From the NCBI GenBank assembly GCA_013697465.1, contig JACCWU010000117.1, forward strand, positions 1 to 5,564: DNA of 5,564 bases, given 5' to 3'. The first letter of the stretch is position 1. Each line of letters opens with the position of its first letter. Below, in pieces: positions 1-5,544 of the stretch. This DNA is from Actinomycetota bacterium. Lineage in GTDB: Bacteria; Actinomycetota; Thermoleophilia; Gaiellales; Gaiellaceae. The position numbers were made by a program, and so were the translations under genes. The notes beneath the pieces were generated by a model. That model worked only from the letters and a program-made list of their open reading frames with translations. It did not search any database and was not told the origin of the DNA.

Positions 1-1
1 T

Positions 2-224
2 CTCGCGGACGACGATCTGCCCCTGCACGGCGTCTTCATCCGAGCGCCGCGGGTGCGCGAGCTCGGTCCCGAGGTCGAGGTGCTGGGCGAGCGGGAAGGC
101 GAGCCCGTGCTGCTCCGCGACGGCCGCCTCTTGCTCGCGGCGTTTCATCCCGAGTTGACGGACGACCTCCGCGTGCACGCGCTCTTCCTGGAGATGGTCG
201 AGGAGGCCCAGCGAAAGGAAGTCG

Positions 225-238
<14 letters not shown>
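2..238 (+). CDS. pdxT: PdxT, glutaminase subunit of pyridoxal 5'-phosphate synthase (3' end only)
   Basis: The last 78 codons of a gene cut by the left window edge; full-length PdxT is about 190–200 residues. PdxT hydrolyses glutamine and channels ammonia to PdxS, which builds pyridoxal 5'-phosphate from ribose 5-phosphate and glyceraldehyde 3-phosphate in the cytoplasm. The fragment shows the family's C-terminal signature: HGVFIRAPRV, then VEVLGE, then AAFHPELTDDLRVH. In the last motif the His (146–148) and Glu (152–154) are the two catalytic partners of the nucleophilic Cys, which lies outside the window. It ends in TAG at 236–238, inside the yebC start region, so yebC is probably translated from the same mRNA. 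pdxS is expected upstream but cannot be seen. Identification rests on the FIRAPRV and FHPELT blocks, which separate PdxT from other class I glutamine amidotransferases such as HisH. Confidence 0.93.
214..220 (+). promoter_or_regulatory. Shine-Dalgarno for yebC inside pdxT
   Basis: AAAGGAA lies 4 bases before the GTG at 225, within the last codons of pdxT. It supports the GTG at 225 as the yebC start and the 14-bp gene overlap. Confidence 0.6.
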
Positions 239-980
<742 letters not shown>

Positions 981-986
981 CGGTCT

Positions 987-2930
987 GTGGCGGTAGGGCA
1001 CTCTGCGGCGGCGGGGCTTCGAGCGAACCGAATCGAGTCGCTCCTGTCTGCGCGCCTGTTTCTCGAGCCCCAGCTCGCGAACGACACCCTCTATTTCATC
1101 TCGAACCTGTCCGGGCATCTCAGCCTGTATGCGATGGACGCGGCCGGCGGAGTGCCGGAGCCGTTGCTGCCGCCGACGATCGCGCTCCAGAATCCGGACC
1201 TCGTGGGAGGGGAGCCCTACTACGTTCTGCCCGAGCTCGACCGGATCGTGGTCATGATCGACCAGGACGGTGACGAGAACTACGAGCCGTTCGTGATCCC
1301 ACTCGAAGGCGGATTTCCGGAGCGGCTGTCGGCCGACGCGTTTCATGGTCGGCGCTCGCACCTCCTCGGCGTCGACCCGGCCGCTGGCATCGGGTACATC
1401 GGCGCGGAGTCGCGCGAGGAGTCCATGGTCTTCGCAATCCGCGTCGATCTCGGAAGCGGCGACGCGACGCCCGTCTGGCAGAGCCCCTACGGGGCACTTG
1501 CGATCGCGTGGAGTGCCGATCATTCCCGAGTCGCGCTGGCCGACTTCTACACGATGGGGGACGGAGTCCTCTACGAGCCGGACGAAAGCGGCGAGCGGCG
1601 CGTGATCCTGGGTACGCCGATCGAGGACCGCGAGCAGGGAGCGGACTACCCACTCCTCGGGATCCCGAACGACCGGTCGTCTTCGCACTGGACGACGAGC
1701 GGGAAAGGAGTGCTGACTTTCACGAGCCTCTTCGACGATGCGGGAGCGCCCGGATACCTCGAACTCGCGCGACCGGGCGAGATCGAGGCGGTTTCCGTGG
1801 AGGGCGTCGTCCACGACGGAGCCGGAGGTTTCGACCGTCTCAAGCATCTCGAGGGCGACCGCTATGCGCTCGTGTACAACATCGACGGTTGCTCGTGGGC
1901 GTACGACGCGCGATTCGACGAGGCCTCGCGCCGACTCACCGCCGAGCGCGTGCTCGTGGGGGAGGGCGAGCTCGCGGGAGGCGTGCTCCACGGTCTCGAC
2001 TACGACGAAGGGAGCGGCAGGTTCGCCCTCGCCTTCTGCACCGCGAAGCTTCCCACTCAGCTCTACGTGCTCCCTGCCGAGGACGGTCCGCCAGCGCGAA
2101 AGACACGCGAGCGTCCGCTCGGAATCTCGCCCGAGCAGCTCTCCGACGGAGAGGACGCGTCGTTCGAGTCGCACGACGGTCTTCGAGTCTCCGCCCGTCT
2201 CTACCTGCCGTCGTCGGAGCTCGGATACGAATGGCCGCGGCCTCTCGTCTACTACGTGCATGGGGGGCCTCAGAGCCAGGAGCGCCCGAACTTCGCCTGG
2301 TTCTCGATGCCGCTCATCCAGATCCTCACTCTCGAGGGTTTCGCGGTTTTCGTTCCGAACGCGCGAGGCTCGACAGGCTACGGCTTGAGCTACACGAAGC
2401 GGATCGACCGGGACTGGGGCGGGCTCGATCGGCTCGATCACGTGCACGCGATGACCGAGGTGCTGCCGGCCGACGAGCGGGTCGACACCGCTCGAGCCGG
2501 CGTCGTCGGCCGCTCGTACGGCGGCTACATGACGCTGATGCTCGCGAGCCGGCACCCCGAGTTGTGGCGCGGCGCGGTGGACATGTTCGGGCCCTACGAC
2601 CTCCTGACGTTCTCGCAGCGCATTCCCGAGACCTGGAAGCCGTACTTCGCGCTCGCGCTCGGCGACCCGGAGCGCGATCGCGACTTCCTCGTCGAGCGCT
2701 CGCCGCGCACGATGATCGGAGACATCTCGTGCCCCCTGCTCGTCATCCAGGGGAAGAACGATCCTCGAGTCGTCGAGCGGGAGTCCGCCGATCTCGTCGA
2801 CGAGCTTCGCGCGGCAGGGAAGGAGGTCGACTACCTCGTCTTCGAAGACGAGGGTCACGACGTCCTCAAGCTGCCGAACCGCGTCCGCTGCTACGACGCG
2901 ATCGTCGGGTTCTTCTCCGAGCGGCTGTAG
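987..2930 (+). CDS. S9-family serine peptidase (prolyl oligopeptidase / acylaminoacyl-peptidase type)
   Basis: A complete 647-residue protein. Residues about 15–390 are a β-propeller-like region without strong motifs (YFISNLSGHLSLYAMD near the start resembles a first S9 blade). The α/β-hydrolase domain starts near FESHDG (393–398). It contains the oxyanion block YVHGGPQ (H425–P428), VPNARGSTGYG (N458 onward), the nucleophile elbow GRSYGGYM with Ser510, GKNDPRV with Asp592, and DEGHDV with His624. A Ser–Asp–His triad in this order and spacing is typical of S9 peptidases, which remove or cleave short peptides admitted through the propeller. No signal peptide is seen, so a cytoplasmic location is likely. 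The GTG is the first possible start after the yebC stop, in the same frame; the next in-frame ATG would delete the first blade. No good Shine-Dalgarno precedes it, so translational coupling to yebC is inferred. Exact subfamily (S9A/B/C) and substrate cannot be assigned. Confidence 0.92.
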   Translation: MAVGHSAAAGLRANRIESLLSARLFLEPQLANDTLYFISNLSGHLSLYAMDAAGGVPEPLLPPTIALQNPDLVGGEPYYVLPELDRIVVMIDQDGDENYEPFVIPLEGGFPERLSADAFHGRRSHLLGVDPAAGIGYIGAESREESMVFAIRVDLGSGDATPVWQSPYGALAIAWSADHSRVALADFYTMGDGVLYEPDESGERRVILGTPIEDREQGADYPLLGIPNDRSSSHWTTSGKGVLTFTSLFDDAGAPGYLELARPGEIEAVSVEGVVHDGAGGFDRLKHLEGDRYALVYNIDGCSWAYDARFDEASRRLTAERVLVGEGELAGGVLHGLDYDEGSGRFALAFCTAKLPTQLYVLPAEDGPPARKTRERPLGISPEQLSDGEDASFESHDGLRVSARLYLPSSELGYEWPRPLVYYVHGGPQSQERPNFAWFSMPLIQILTLEGFAVFVPNARGSTGYGLSYTKRIDRDWGGLDRLDHVHAMTEVLPADERVDTARAGVVGRSYGGYMTLMLASRHPELWRGAVDMFGPYDLLTFSQRIPETWKPYFALALGDPERDRDFLVERSPRTMIGDISCPLLVIQGKNDPRVVERESADLVDELRAAGKEVDYLVFEDEGHDVLKLPNRVRCYDAIVGFFSERL

Positions 2931-3009
2931 CGGTGCGCGAAACATCCTGAAGGCGGCCGCAGTCGCAGGCCGGGCGCTGCTCACTCCATCCGGCCTCGCT
3001 GGTGCCTGT

Positions 3010-3015
3010 TAGGCT
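3010..3015 (+). promoter_or_regulatory. Possible -10 box for the lipoprotein gene
   Basis: TAGGCT within TGTTAGGCT fits the TANNNT pattern of housekeeping -10 elements in high-GC actinobacteria. No convincing -35 is seen 16–18 bp upstream. A start about 6–7 bases downstream would give a leader of roughly 45 nt beginning with the 3021–3036 hairpin. The rest of the 2931–3065 gap holds only GC-rich sequence with a NotI-like palindrome (2953–2960) and no obvious terminator for the peptidase gene. Confidence 0.35.
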
Positions 3016-3020
3016 CGCCC

Positions 3021-3036
3021 GCGGTCGGCGGACCGC
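3021..3036 (+). other. Hairpin in the presumed leader of the lipoprotein mRNA
   Basis: GCGGTC–GGCG–GACCGC is a perfect 6-bp GC-rich stem with a four-base loop. It lies 15 bases before the Shine-Dalgarno. If the -10 at 3010 is real, it would sit at the very 5' end of the transcript, where such stems can slow decay. It is not followed by T residues, so it is not a standard terminator for the upstream gene. Confidence 0.4.
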
Positions 3037-3050
3037 CGCCCGGACAGCGA

Positions 3051-3059
3051 AAGGAAGGA
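3051..3059 (+). promoter_or_regulatory. Strong Shine-Dalgarno for the lipoprotein
   Basis: AAGGAAGGA with 6 bases to the ATG at 3066 is among the best ribosome-binding sites in the window. It fixes the start codon and suggests high translation. Confidence 0.75.
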
Positions 3060-3065
3060 ACACAA

Positions 3066-3608
3066 ATGCGCTGGTTGACGATCGCCGTCGCCCTTGCAGC
3101 GTTCGCGCTCATCGGAGCGGGTTGCGGCGGCGGAGACGACGACGCGACCGGTGACACCGACACCGTCGTCGCCACCGACACGTTCGGGGACGAGACAACC
3201 GACGACACGACGACTGACGAGACCGACACGGACGGGACCGACACCGACGGGTCCACCGATTTCGGCTCCGGCGAGTGCGCCGACGCGGTGGCGGCGTTCA
3301 CCGCGCTGAGCCAGGCCGTGGCGGCAGCGGGTTCGAGCGGTAACGACGTCGAGGCCGCGGCCGGGGACTTCCAGAGGTTCGCGGACGACGCTCCCGAGGA
3401 GATCCGGGACGACATCCGGATCCTGGGGGACGCCTACGTCGAGTACATCGCCGTCCTGAGCGATCTCGGGCTCGAGCAAGGCGAGACTCCGAGCGCGGAC
3501 CAGATCCAGCAGATTACGGAGGCATCCGAAGCACTCACTACGCCTGAGGTCACCGCCGCAACGGAGAGCTTCACTACCTGGGCGTCCACAAACTGCCCGG
3601 GCGGCTGA
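3066..3608 (+). CDS. Putative secreted lipoprotein with Thr/Asp-rich linker
   Basis: A 180-residue protein of unknown function. The N terminus is a lipoprotein-like signal: MRW, a hydrophobic core to about residue 16, then LIGAGC with Cys20 as the likely lipidated residue. The lipobox is weak because position -3 is Gly17 rather than Leu or Val. GGGDDD follows, as in many actinobacterial lipoproteins. Residues about 24–67 form an acidic low-complexity linker of Asp, Thr and Gly, including a tandem TDTDG. Residues about 68–180 are a compact, mostly helical domain (ECADAVAAFTALSQAV; DAYVEYIAVLSDLGL) ending TWASTNCPGG. Cys71 and Cys177 bracket this domain and could form a disulfide outside the membrane. 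I recognise the general style (small actinobacterial lipoprotein with paired Cys) but no named family. The gene has its own Shine-Dalgarno and probably its own promoter. It converges on the next gene with 48 bp between stops. An alternative is a secreted protein cut by signal peptidase I. Confidence 0.82.
   Translation: MRWLTIAVALAAFALIGAGCGGGDDDATGDTDTVVATDTFGDETTDDTTTDETDTDGTDTDGSTDFGSGECADAVAAFTALSQAVAAAGSSGNDVEAAAGDFQRFADDAPEEIRDDIRILGDAYVEYIAVLSDLGLEQGETPSADQIQQITEASEALTTPEVTAATESFTTWASTNCPGG
3222..3251 (+). repeat. 15-bp tandem repeat in the lipoprotein linker
   Basis: Two adjacent 15-bp units, ACCGACACGGACGGG and ACCGACACCGACGGG, differ at one base and encode TDTDG twice (residues 53–62). 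It is an in-frame repeat of the kind that lets linker length vary by slippage. Confidence 0.75.
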
Positions 3609-3629
3609 CGGAGGAATGCGGCTGACGGA
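3601..3629 (+). repeat. 12-bp direct repeat across the lipoprotein stop codon
   Basis: GCGGCTGACGGA occurs at 3601–3612 and again at 3618–3629, a 17-bp period. The first copy contains the TGA stop. It looks like a small tandem duplication at the gene end. The 48-bp convergent gap shows no clear bidirectional terminator. Confidence 0.5.
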
Positions 3630-3656
3630 CGGCTCGGCGGGCGACCGGAGGACTGA

Positions 3657-4229
3657 CTAGGACACGTTCGCGCAGATGGCGTGCACCTCGAGCTTCCACG
3701 TCGCCTGCGTCGAGACGGCCTCGAACGCCTCCGCCTCCCAGGCGTTGTCGCCTGCGGGAAGGCTCTCGGTCACCGTTACGCGGTTCCGGCCGTTGCCCCC
3801 GATCTCCACGCCGCCGCCGATCACCTTCTTTCCTACCGTGCAGGTCGCCCTCACGGCCTTGGGGCTCGCCGAGGTCGTCGTCGTCTCGGCGAGGATGTCC
3901 TCGCGGCCGCTGACGCCCGCCGGGCCGGGAGGGCCCTGAGGCCCGACGGGTCCGGCAGGTAGCTGCCCCGGCCGGAAGTCGACGCGGCGCAAGGATCCGT
4001 TCCGAACGTCGACCGAGAGAACGCCTCCGTTCGCGATGTCGGCGGTCGTCACCGCCCGGTCCTTGATCTTGCCGCTCGTCACTGCGCCCGGCTTCAGCTG
4101 AGCGGTTCCGACGCTCGACCGCGGGAGCGCGGAGACCGCTGCGATGCTCGTGCCGCCGAGAGCGACGAGCAGCGCGATGCACGCGATCACGGTCGCGGGG
4201 GTCGGTAGCTTTCTCGGCCGCCGGCTCAT
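3657..4229 (-). CDS. Membrane-anchored protein with five-residue-period solenoid and collagen-like segment
   Basis: A 190-residue envelope protein of no known biochemical role. A basic start (MSRRPRK) is followed by one hydrophobic segment (about residues 12–34, TVIACIALLVALGG), either an uncleaved anchor or a signal peptide. Residues 37–90 show a hydrophobic residue at every fifth position without a break, suggesting a small β-solenoid. Residues 93–105 are four collagen-type triplets, GPVGPQGPPGPAG. A Thr/Ser-rich spacer (116–122) leads to a C-terminal domain with TCTVGKKVIGGGVEI and EVHAICANVS, where Cys130 and Cys186 may pair. This whole architecture recurs, in my recollection, in Solirubrobacterales proteins annotated as hypothetical or collagen-like. 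The ATG is supported by AAAGGAGA five bases upstream. It diverges from ruvC across 97 bp and converges with the lipoprotein gene, so it is its own transcription unit. A surface or adhesive role is a guess. Confidence 0.85.
   Translation of the reverse strand: MSRRPRKLPTPATVIACIALLVALGGTSIAAVSALPRSSVGTAQLKPGAVTSGKIKDRAVTTADIANGGVLSVDVRNGSLRRVDFRPGQLPAGPVGPQGPPGPAGVSGREDILAETTTTSASPKAVRATCTVGKKVIGGGVEIGGNGRNRVTVTESLPAGDNAWEAEAFEAVSTQATWKLEVHAICANVS
3915..3953 (-). other. Collagen-like Gly-X-Y segment
   Basis: Thirteen codons encode GPVGPQGPPGPAG (residues 93–105). Every third residue is Gly and the X positions are Pro. Four triplets are too few for a stable triple helix alone, so this may act as a stiff linker between the solenoid and the C-terminal domain. 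Confidence 0.75.
3960..4121 (-). repeat. Five-residue-period repeat (pentapeptide-repeat-like) in the envelope protein
   Basis: Residues 37–86 split into five ten-residue units: RSSVGTAQLK, PGAVTSGKIK, DRAVTTADIA, NGGVLSVDVR, NGSLRRVDFR. Hydrophobic residues fall at 40, 45, 50, 55, 60, 65, 70, 75, 80, 85 and 90. The residue two before each is mostly Gly, Ala or Ser. This resembles the A(D/N)Lxx pattern of pentapeptide repeats, most clearly at ADI, VDV and VDF, but it is degenerate. Confidence 0.65.
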
Positions 4230-4234
4230 CGAAG

Positions 4235-4242
4235 TCTCCTTT
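4235..4242 (-). promoter_or_regulatory. Shine-Dalgarno for the collagen-like gene
   Basis: On the minus strand this reads AAAGGAGA, five bases before the ATG at 4229. It is close to the ideal anti-16S complement and decides the start. Confidence 0.75.
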
Positions 4243-4314
4243 CGCTCGAGTTGGGCGAGATGCCCATTCGACGCGACGGTAGCGGCCGGAGAGAGGAACG
4301 TCCGAGACCCCGAA

Positions 4315-4320
4315 TAACTT
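4315..4320 (+). promoter_or_regulatory. -10 box for a leaderless ruvC transcript
   Basis: TAACTT fits TANNNT and ends exactly 6 bases before the ruvC GTG at 4327, so transcription would begin at or next to the start codon. There is no Shine-Dalgarno in this short stretch, which agrees with leaderless initiation, common in actinobacteria. No typical -35 is seen. Confidence 0.55.
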
Positions 4321-4326
4321 CTTTAC

Positions 4327-4818
4327 GTGAAAGTCCTCGGCATCGATCCAGGGACGGCTGCGTGCGGGTACGGGATCGTCCACGAAAGCGAAGGCCGCCT
4401 CCGGGCGATCGCCCACGGGCAGTGGCGGACGTCCGCTCGGTCCCGCCCGCAAGAACGCCTCATGACGATCTTCGGAAGGGTGCAGGAGCTCGTTGCGGAG
4501 CACGCGCCCGACGCCGTCGCGCTCGAGGAGTCCTTCGTCGGTGCAGACGCCCGCATCGCGCTCTCCGTCGGCCAGGCACGCGGCGCCGTGCTCGTCGCGG
4601 CGGCCTCCGCCGGCGTTGAGTGCGCCGAGTACGCGCCCGCCCACGTCAAGCAGGCCGTGTGCGGGTACGGACGGGCGGAAAAGGGGCAGATGCAGCGGAT
4701 GGTGAGGCTGATCCTCGCGCTCGACGCCGAGCCCGAGTCGTCCCACGCGGCGGACGCTCTCGCCGTTGCGATCTGCCATGCACTCGCACCGCCGCTCCTG
4801 AAGATGGTGGCCCGGTGA
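4327..4818 (+). CDS. ruvC: RuvC, Holliday junction resolvase
   Basis: A complete 163-residue endonuclease that cuts four-way DNA junctions as a dimer with Mg2+, working with RuvAB in recombinational repair. It starts MKVLGIDPGT with catalytic Asp7. Other family blocks are PDAVALEESFVG with catalytic Glu67, LSVGQARGAVLVAAA (79–93), YAPAHVKQAVCGYGRAEKGQM (102–122) and SSHAADALAVAICH (138–151). The last block supplies His140 and Asp143, aligned to E. coli Asp138 and Asp141. His at the third position is also found in Thermus RuvC, so the site looks intact. Start choice is firm because LGIDPG always lies at the extreme N terminus. No Shine-Dalgarno is visible and a -10 lies 6 bases upstream, pointing to a leaderless mRNA. 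ruvA overlaps its stop by 4 bp. No LexA-type GAACnnnnGTTC box is seen upstream. Confidence 0.97.
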   Translation: MKVLGIDPGTAACGYGIVHESEGRLRAIAHGQWRTSARSRPQERLMTIFGRVQELVAEHAPDAVALEESFVGADARIALSVGQARGAVLVAAASAGVECAEYAPAHVKQAVCGYGRAEKGQMQRMVRLILALDAEPESSHAADALAVAICHALAPPLLKMVAR

Positions 4819-5393
4819 TCTCTCGTCTGCGAGGCGCACCCGCCGGGCGGACTCCGGATGGGTTCGTGCTCGACGTCGGCGGCGTCGGCTACGTCGTCGC
4901 CGCGACGCCTTCCGCCCTGCGCAAGGCCGACGGCGCGCGGGAGGTCGTCATCGAGACCTACCTCCACGTGAGGGAGGACGCACTCCAGCTCTACGGCTTC
5001 GGCGAGGCCGCGGAGCGCGAGCTCTTCCTCCACCTCCTCGGAGTGAGCGGAATCGGCCCCAAGGTGGCACTCGGTGTGGTGTCGAGCGGATCGGCGGGCG
5101 ATCTCCGGAGGGCGATCGTACTCGGTGACGCCGCTCGCTTCCAGGCGATCCCCGGGATCGGGAAGAAGACCGCCGAGCGCATCGTGCTCGAGCTCAAGGA
5201 GAAGCTCGGGAGCGAGGACGTCGTCGTGCATCCCGTGGCGGCGTCAGCCGCGGGGTCAGCCCACGTCACGGCGCGTGACGCGCTCGTGGGGCTCGGATTC
5301 TCGCTGACCGAGGCCGAGCAGGCGCTTGCCCGGACCGACCCGGATCTCCCTGCCGAGGAGCGCGTCCGCGAGGCGCTCCGGAGCGCCGCGTGA
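4815..5393 (+). CDS. ruvA: RuvA, Holliday junction branch-migration complex subunit
   Basis: A complete 192-residue protein. RuvA tetramers bind the Holliday junction and load the RuvB motors. Domain I (about 1–63, OB fold) runs from MISRLRGAPAG through GFVLDVGGVGYVV to HVREDALQLYGF, where Glu54 and Asp55 form the acidic pin that separates strands. Domain II (about 64–132) holds two helix-hairpin-helix motifs, LLGVSGIGPKVAL (74–86) and FQAIPGIGKKTAERI (109–123), which grip the DNA backbone. After a loop rich in Ala, Val and Ser, domain III (about 150–192, ARDALVGLGFSLTEAEQAL) is the mobile RuvB-binding part. Length is normal for the family. The GTG at 4815 overlaps the ruvC TGA as GTGA, the classic coupled arrangement. 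Starts further upstream in the same frame lie inside ruvC and would add residues unlike RuvA. No ruvB start occurs in the 171 bp after the stop. Confidence 0.96.
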   Translation: MISRLRGAPAGRTPDGFVLDVGGVGYVVAATPSALRKADGAREVVIETYLHVREDALQLYGFGEAAERELFLHLLGVSGIGPKVALGVVSSGSAGDLRRAIVLGDAARFQAIPGIGKKTAERIVLELKEKLGSEDVVVHPVAASAAGSAHVTARDALVGLGFSLTEAEQALARTDPDLPAEERVREALRSAA

Positions 5394-5422
5394 GCAACGC
5401 GCGCCGTTGGCTCGCGTTCACG

Positions 5423-5441
5423 GGGGAAACCATGTTTCCCC
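5423..5441 (+). repeat. Hairpin 1 after ruvA (palindrome type A, minus orientation)
   Basis: GGGGAAAC–CAT–GTTTCCCC is a perfect 8-bp stem with a 3-base loop. Read on the minus strand from 5444 it begins CGTGGGGAAAC, matching the start of hairpin 3 (CGTGGGGAACC). It is followed by ACGTTTGTC, not a real T tract. Confidence 0.7.
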
Positions 5442-5453
5442 ACGTTTGTCCGC

Positions 5454-5483
5454 GACCGGAATCCGCGCGAGCGGATTCCGGTC
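5454..5483 (+). repeat. Hairpin 2 after ruvA (13-bp stem, GCGA tetraloop)
   Basis: GACCGGAATCCGC–GCGA–GCGGATTCCGGTC is a perfect 13-bp stem closed by a GCGA loop of the stable GNRA class. It is the strongest secondary structure in the window. Only two T residues follow, so it could be a T-tract-less terminator for ruvCA, a 3'-end stabiliser, or part of a palindromic repeat element. Confidence 0.75.
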
Positions 5484-5520
5484 TTGCGGAAATCGAGTGT
5501 GCCCCCTTCTTTCTGAGAGC

Positions 5521-5544
5521 GTGGGGAACCTCCCGGTTCCCCAC
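5521..5544 (+). repeat. Hairpin 3 after ruvA (palindrome type A, plus orientation)
   Basis: GTGGGGAACC–TCCC–GGTTCCCCAC is a perfect 10-bp stem with a 4-base loop. It resembles hairpin 1 in reverse orientation. The upstream flank plus left arm (GAGCGTGG, 5517–5524) can instead pair with CCACGCTC at 5551–5558. The region 5394–5564 shows no credible coding sequence on either strand. Confidence 0.7.

Noticed and set aside
1508..2950. A 480-codon plus-strand open frame overlapping the peptidase
   Set aside because: Its product is Arg-rich and low in complexity, while the other frame carries the full S9 catalytic set.
2931..3000. Intrinsic terminator after the peptidase
   Set aside because: Only weak 4-bp pairings such as GGCC…GGCC and GCAG…CTGC are found, with no T tract.
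4276..4281. Minus-strand TACCGT as a -10 for the collagen-like gene
   Set aside because: It fits TANNNT and would give a leader of about 40 nt, but there is no -35 and the pattern is too loose to call.
4230..4326. LexA (SOS) box upstream of ruvC
   Set aside because: A GAAC half-site occurs at 4296–4299 but the partner GTTC at the proper spacing is absent.
4620..4814. N-terminal extension of RuvA into ruvC
   Set aside because: RuvA proteins begin with M-I-x-x-L-x-G, which is found at the GTG of 4815; the extension is Arg-rich and unlike the family.
3574..4839. A 421-codon minus-strand open frame covering the collagen-like gene and ruvC
   Set aside because: It is out of frame with both real genes. 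The 3657–4229 frame has a better Shine-Dalgarno, a membrane segment and clear repeats.
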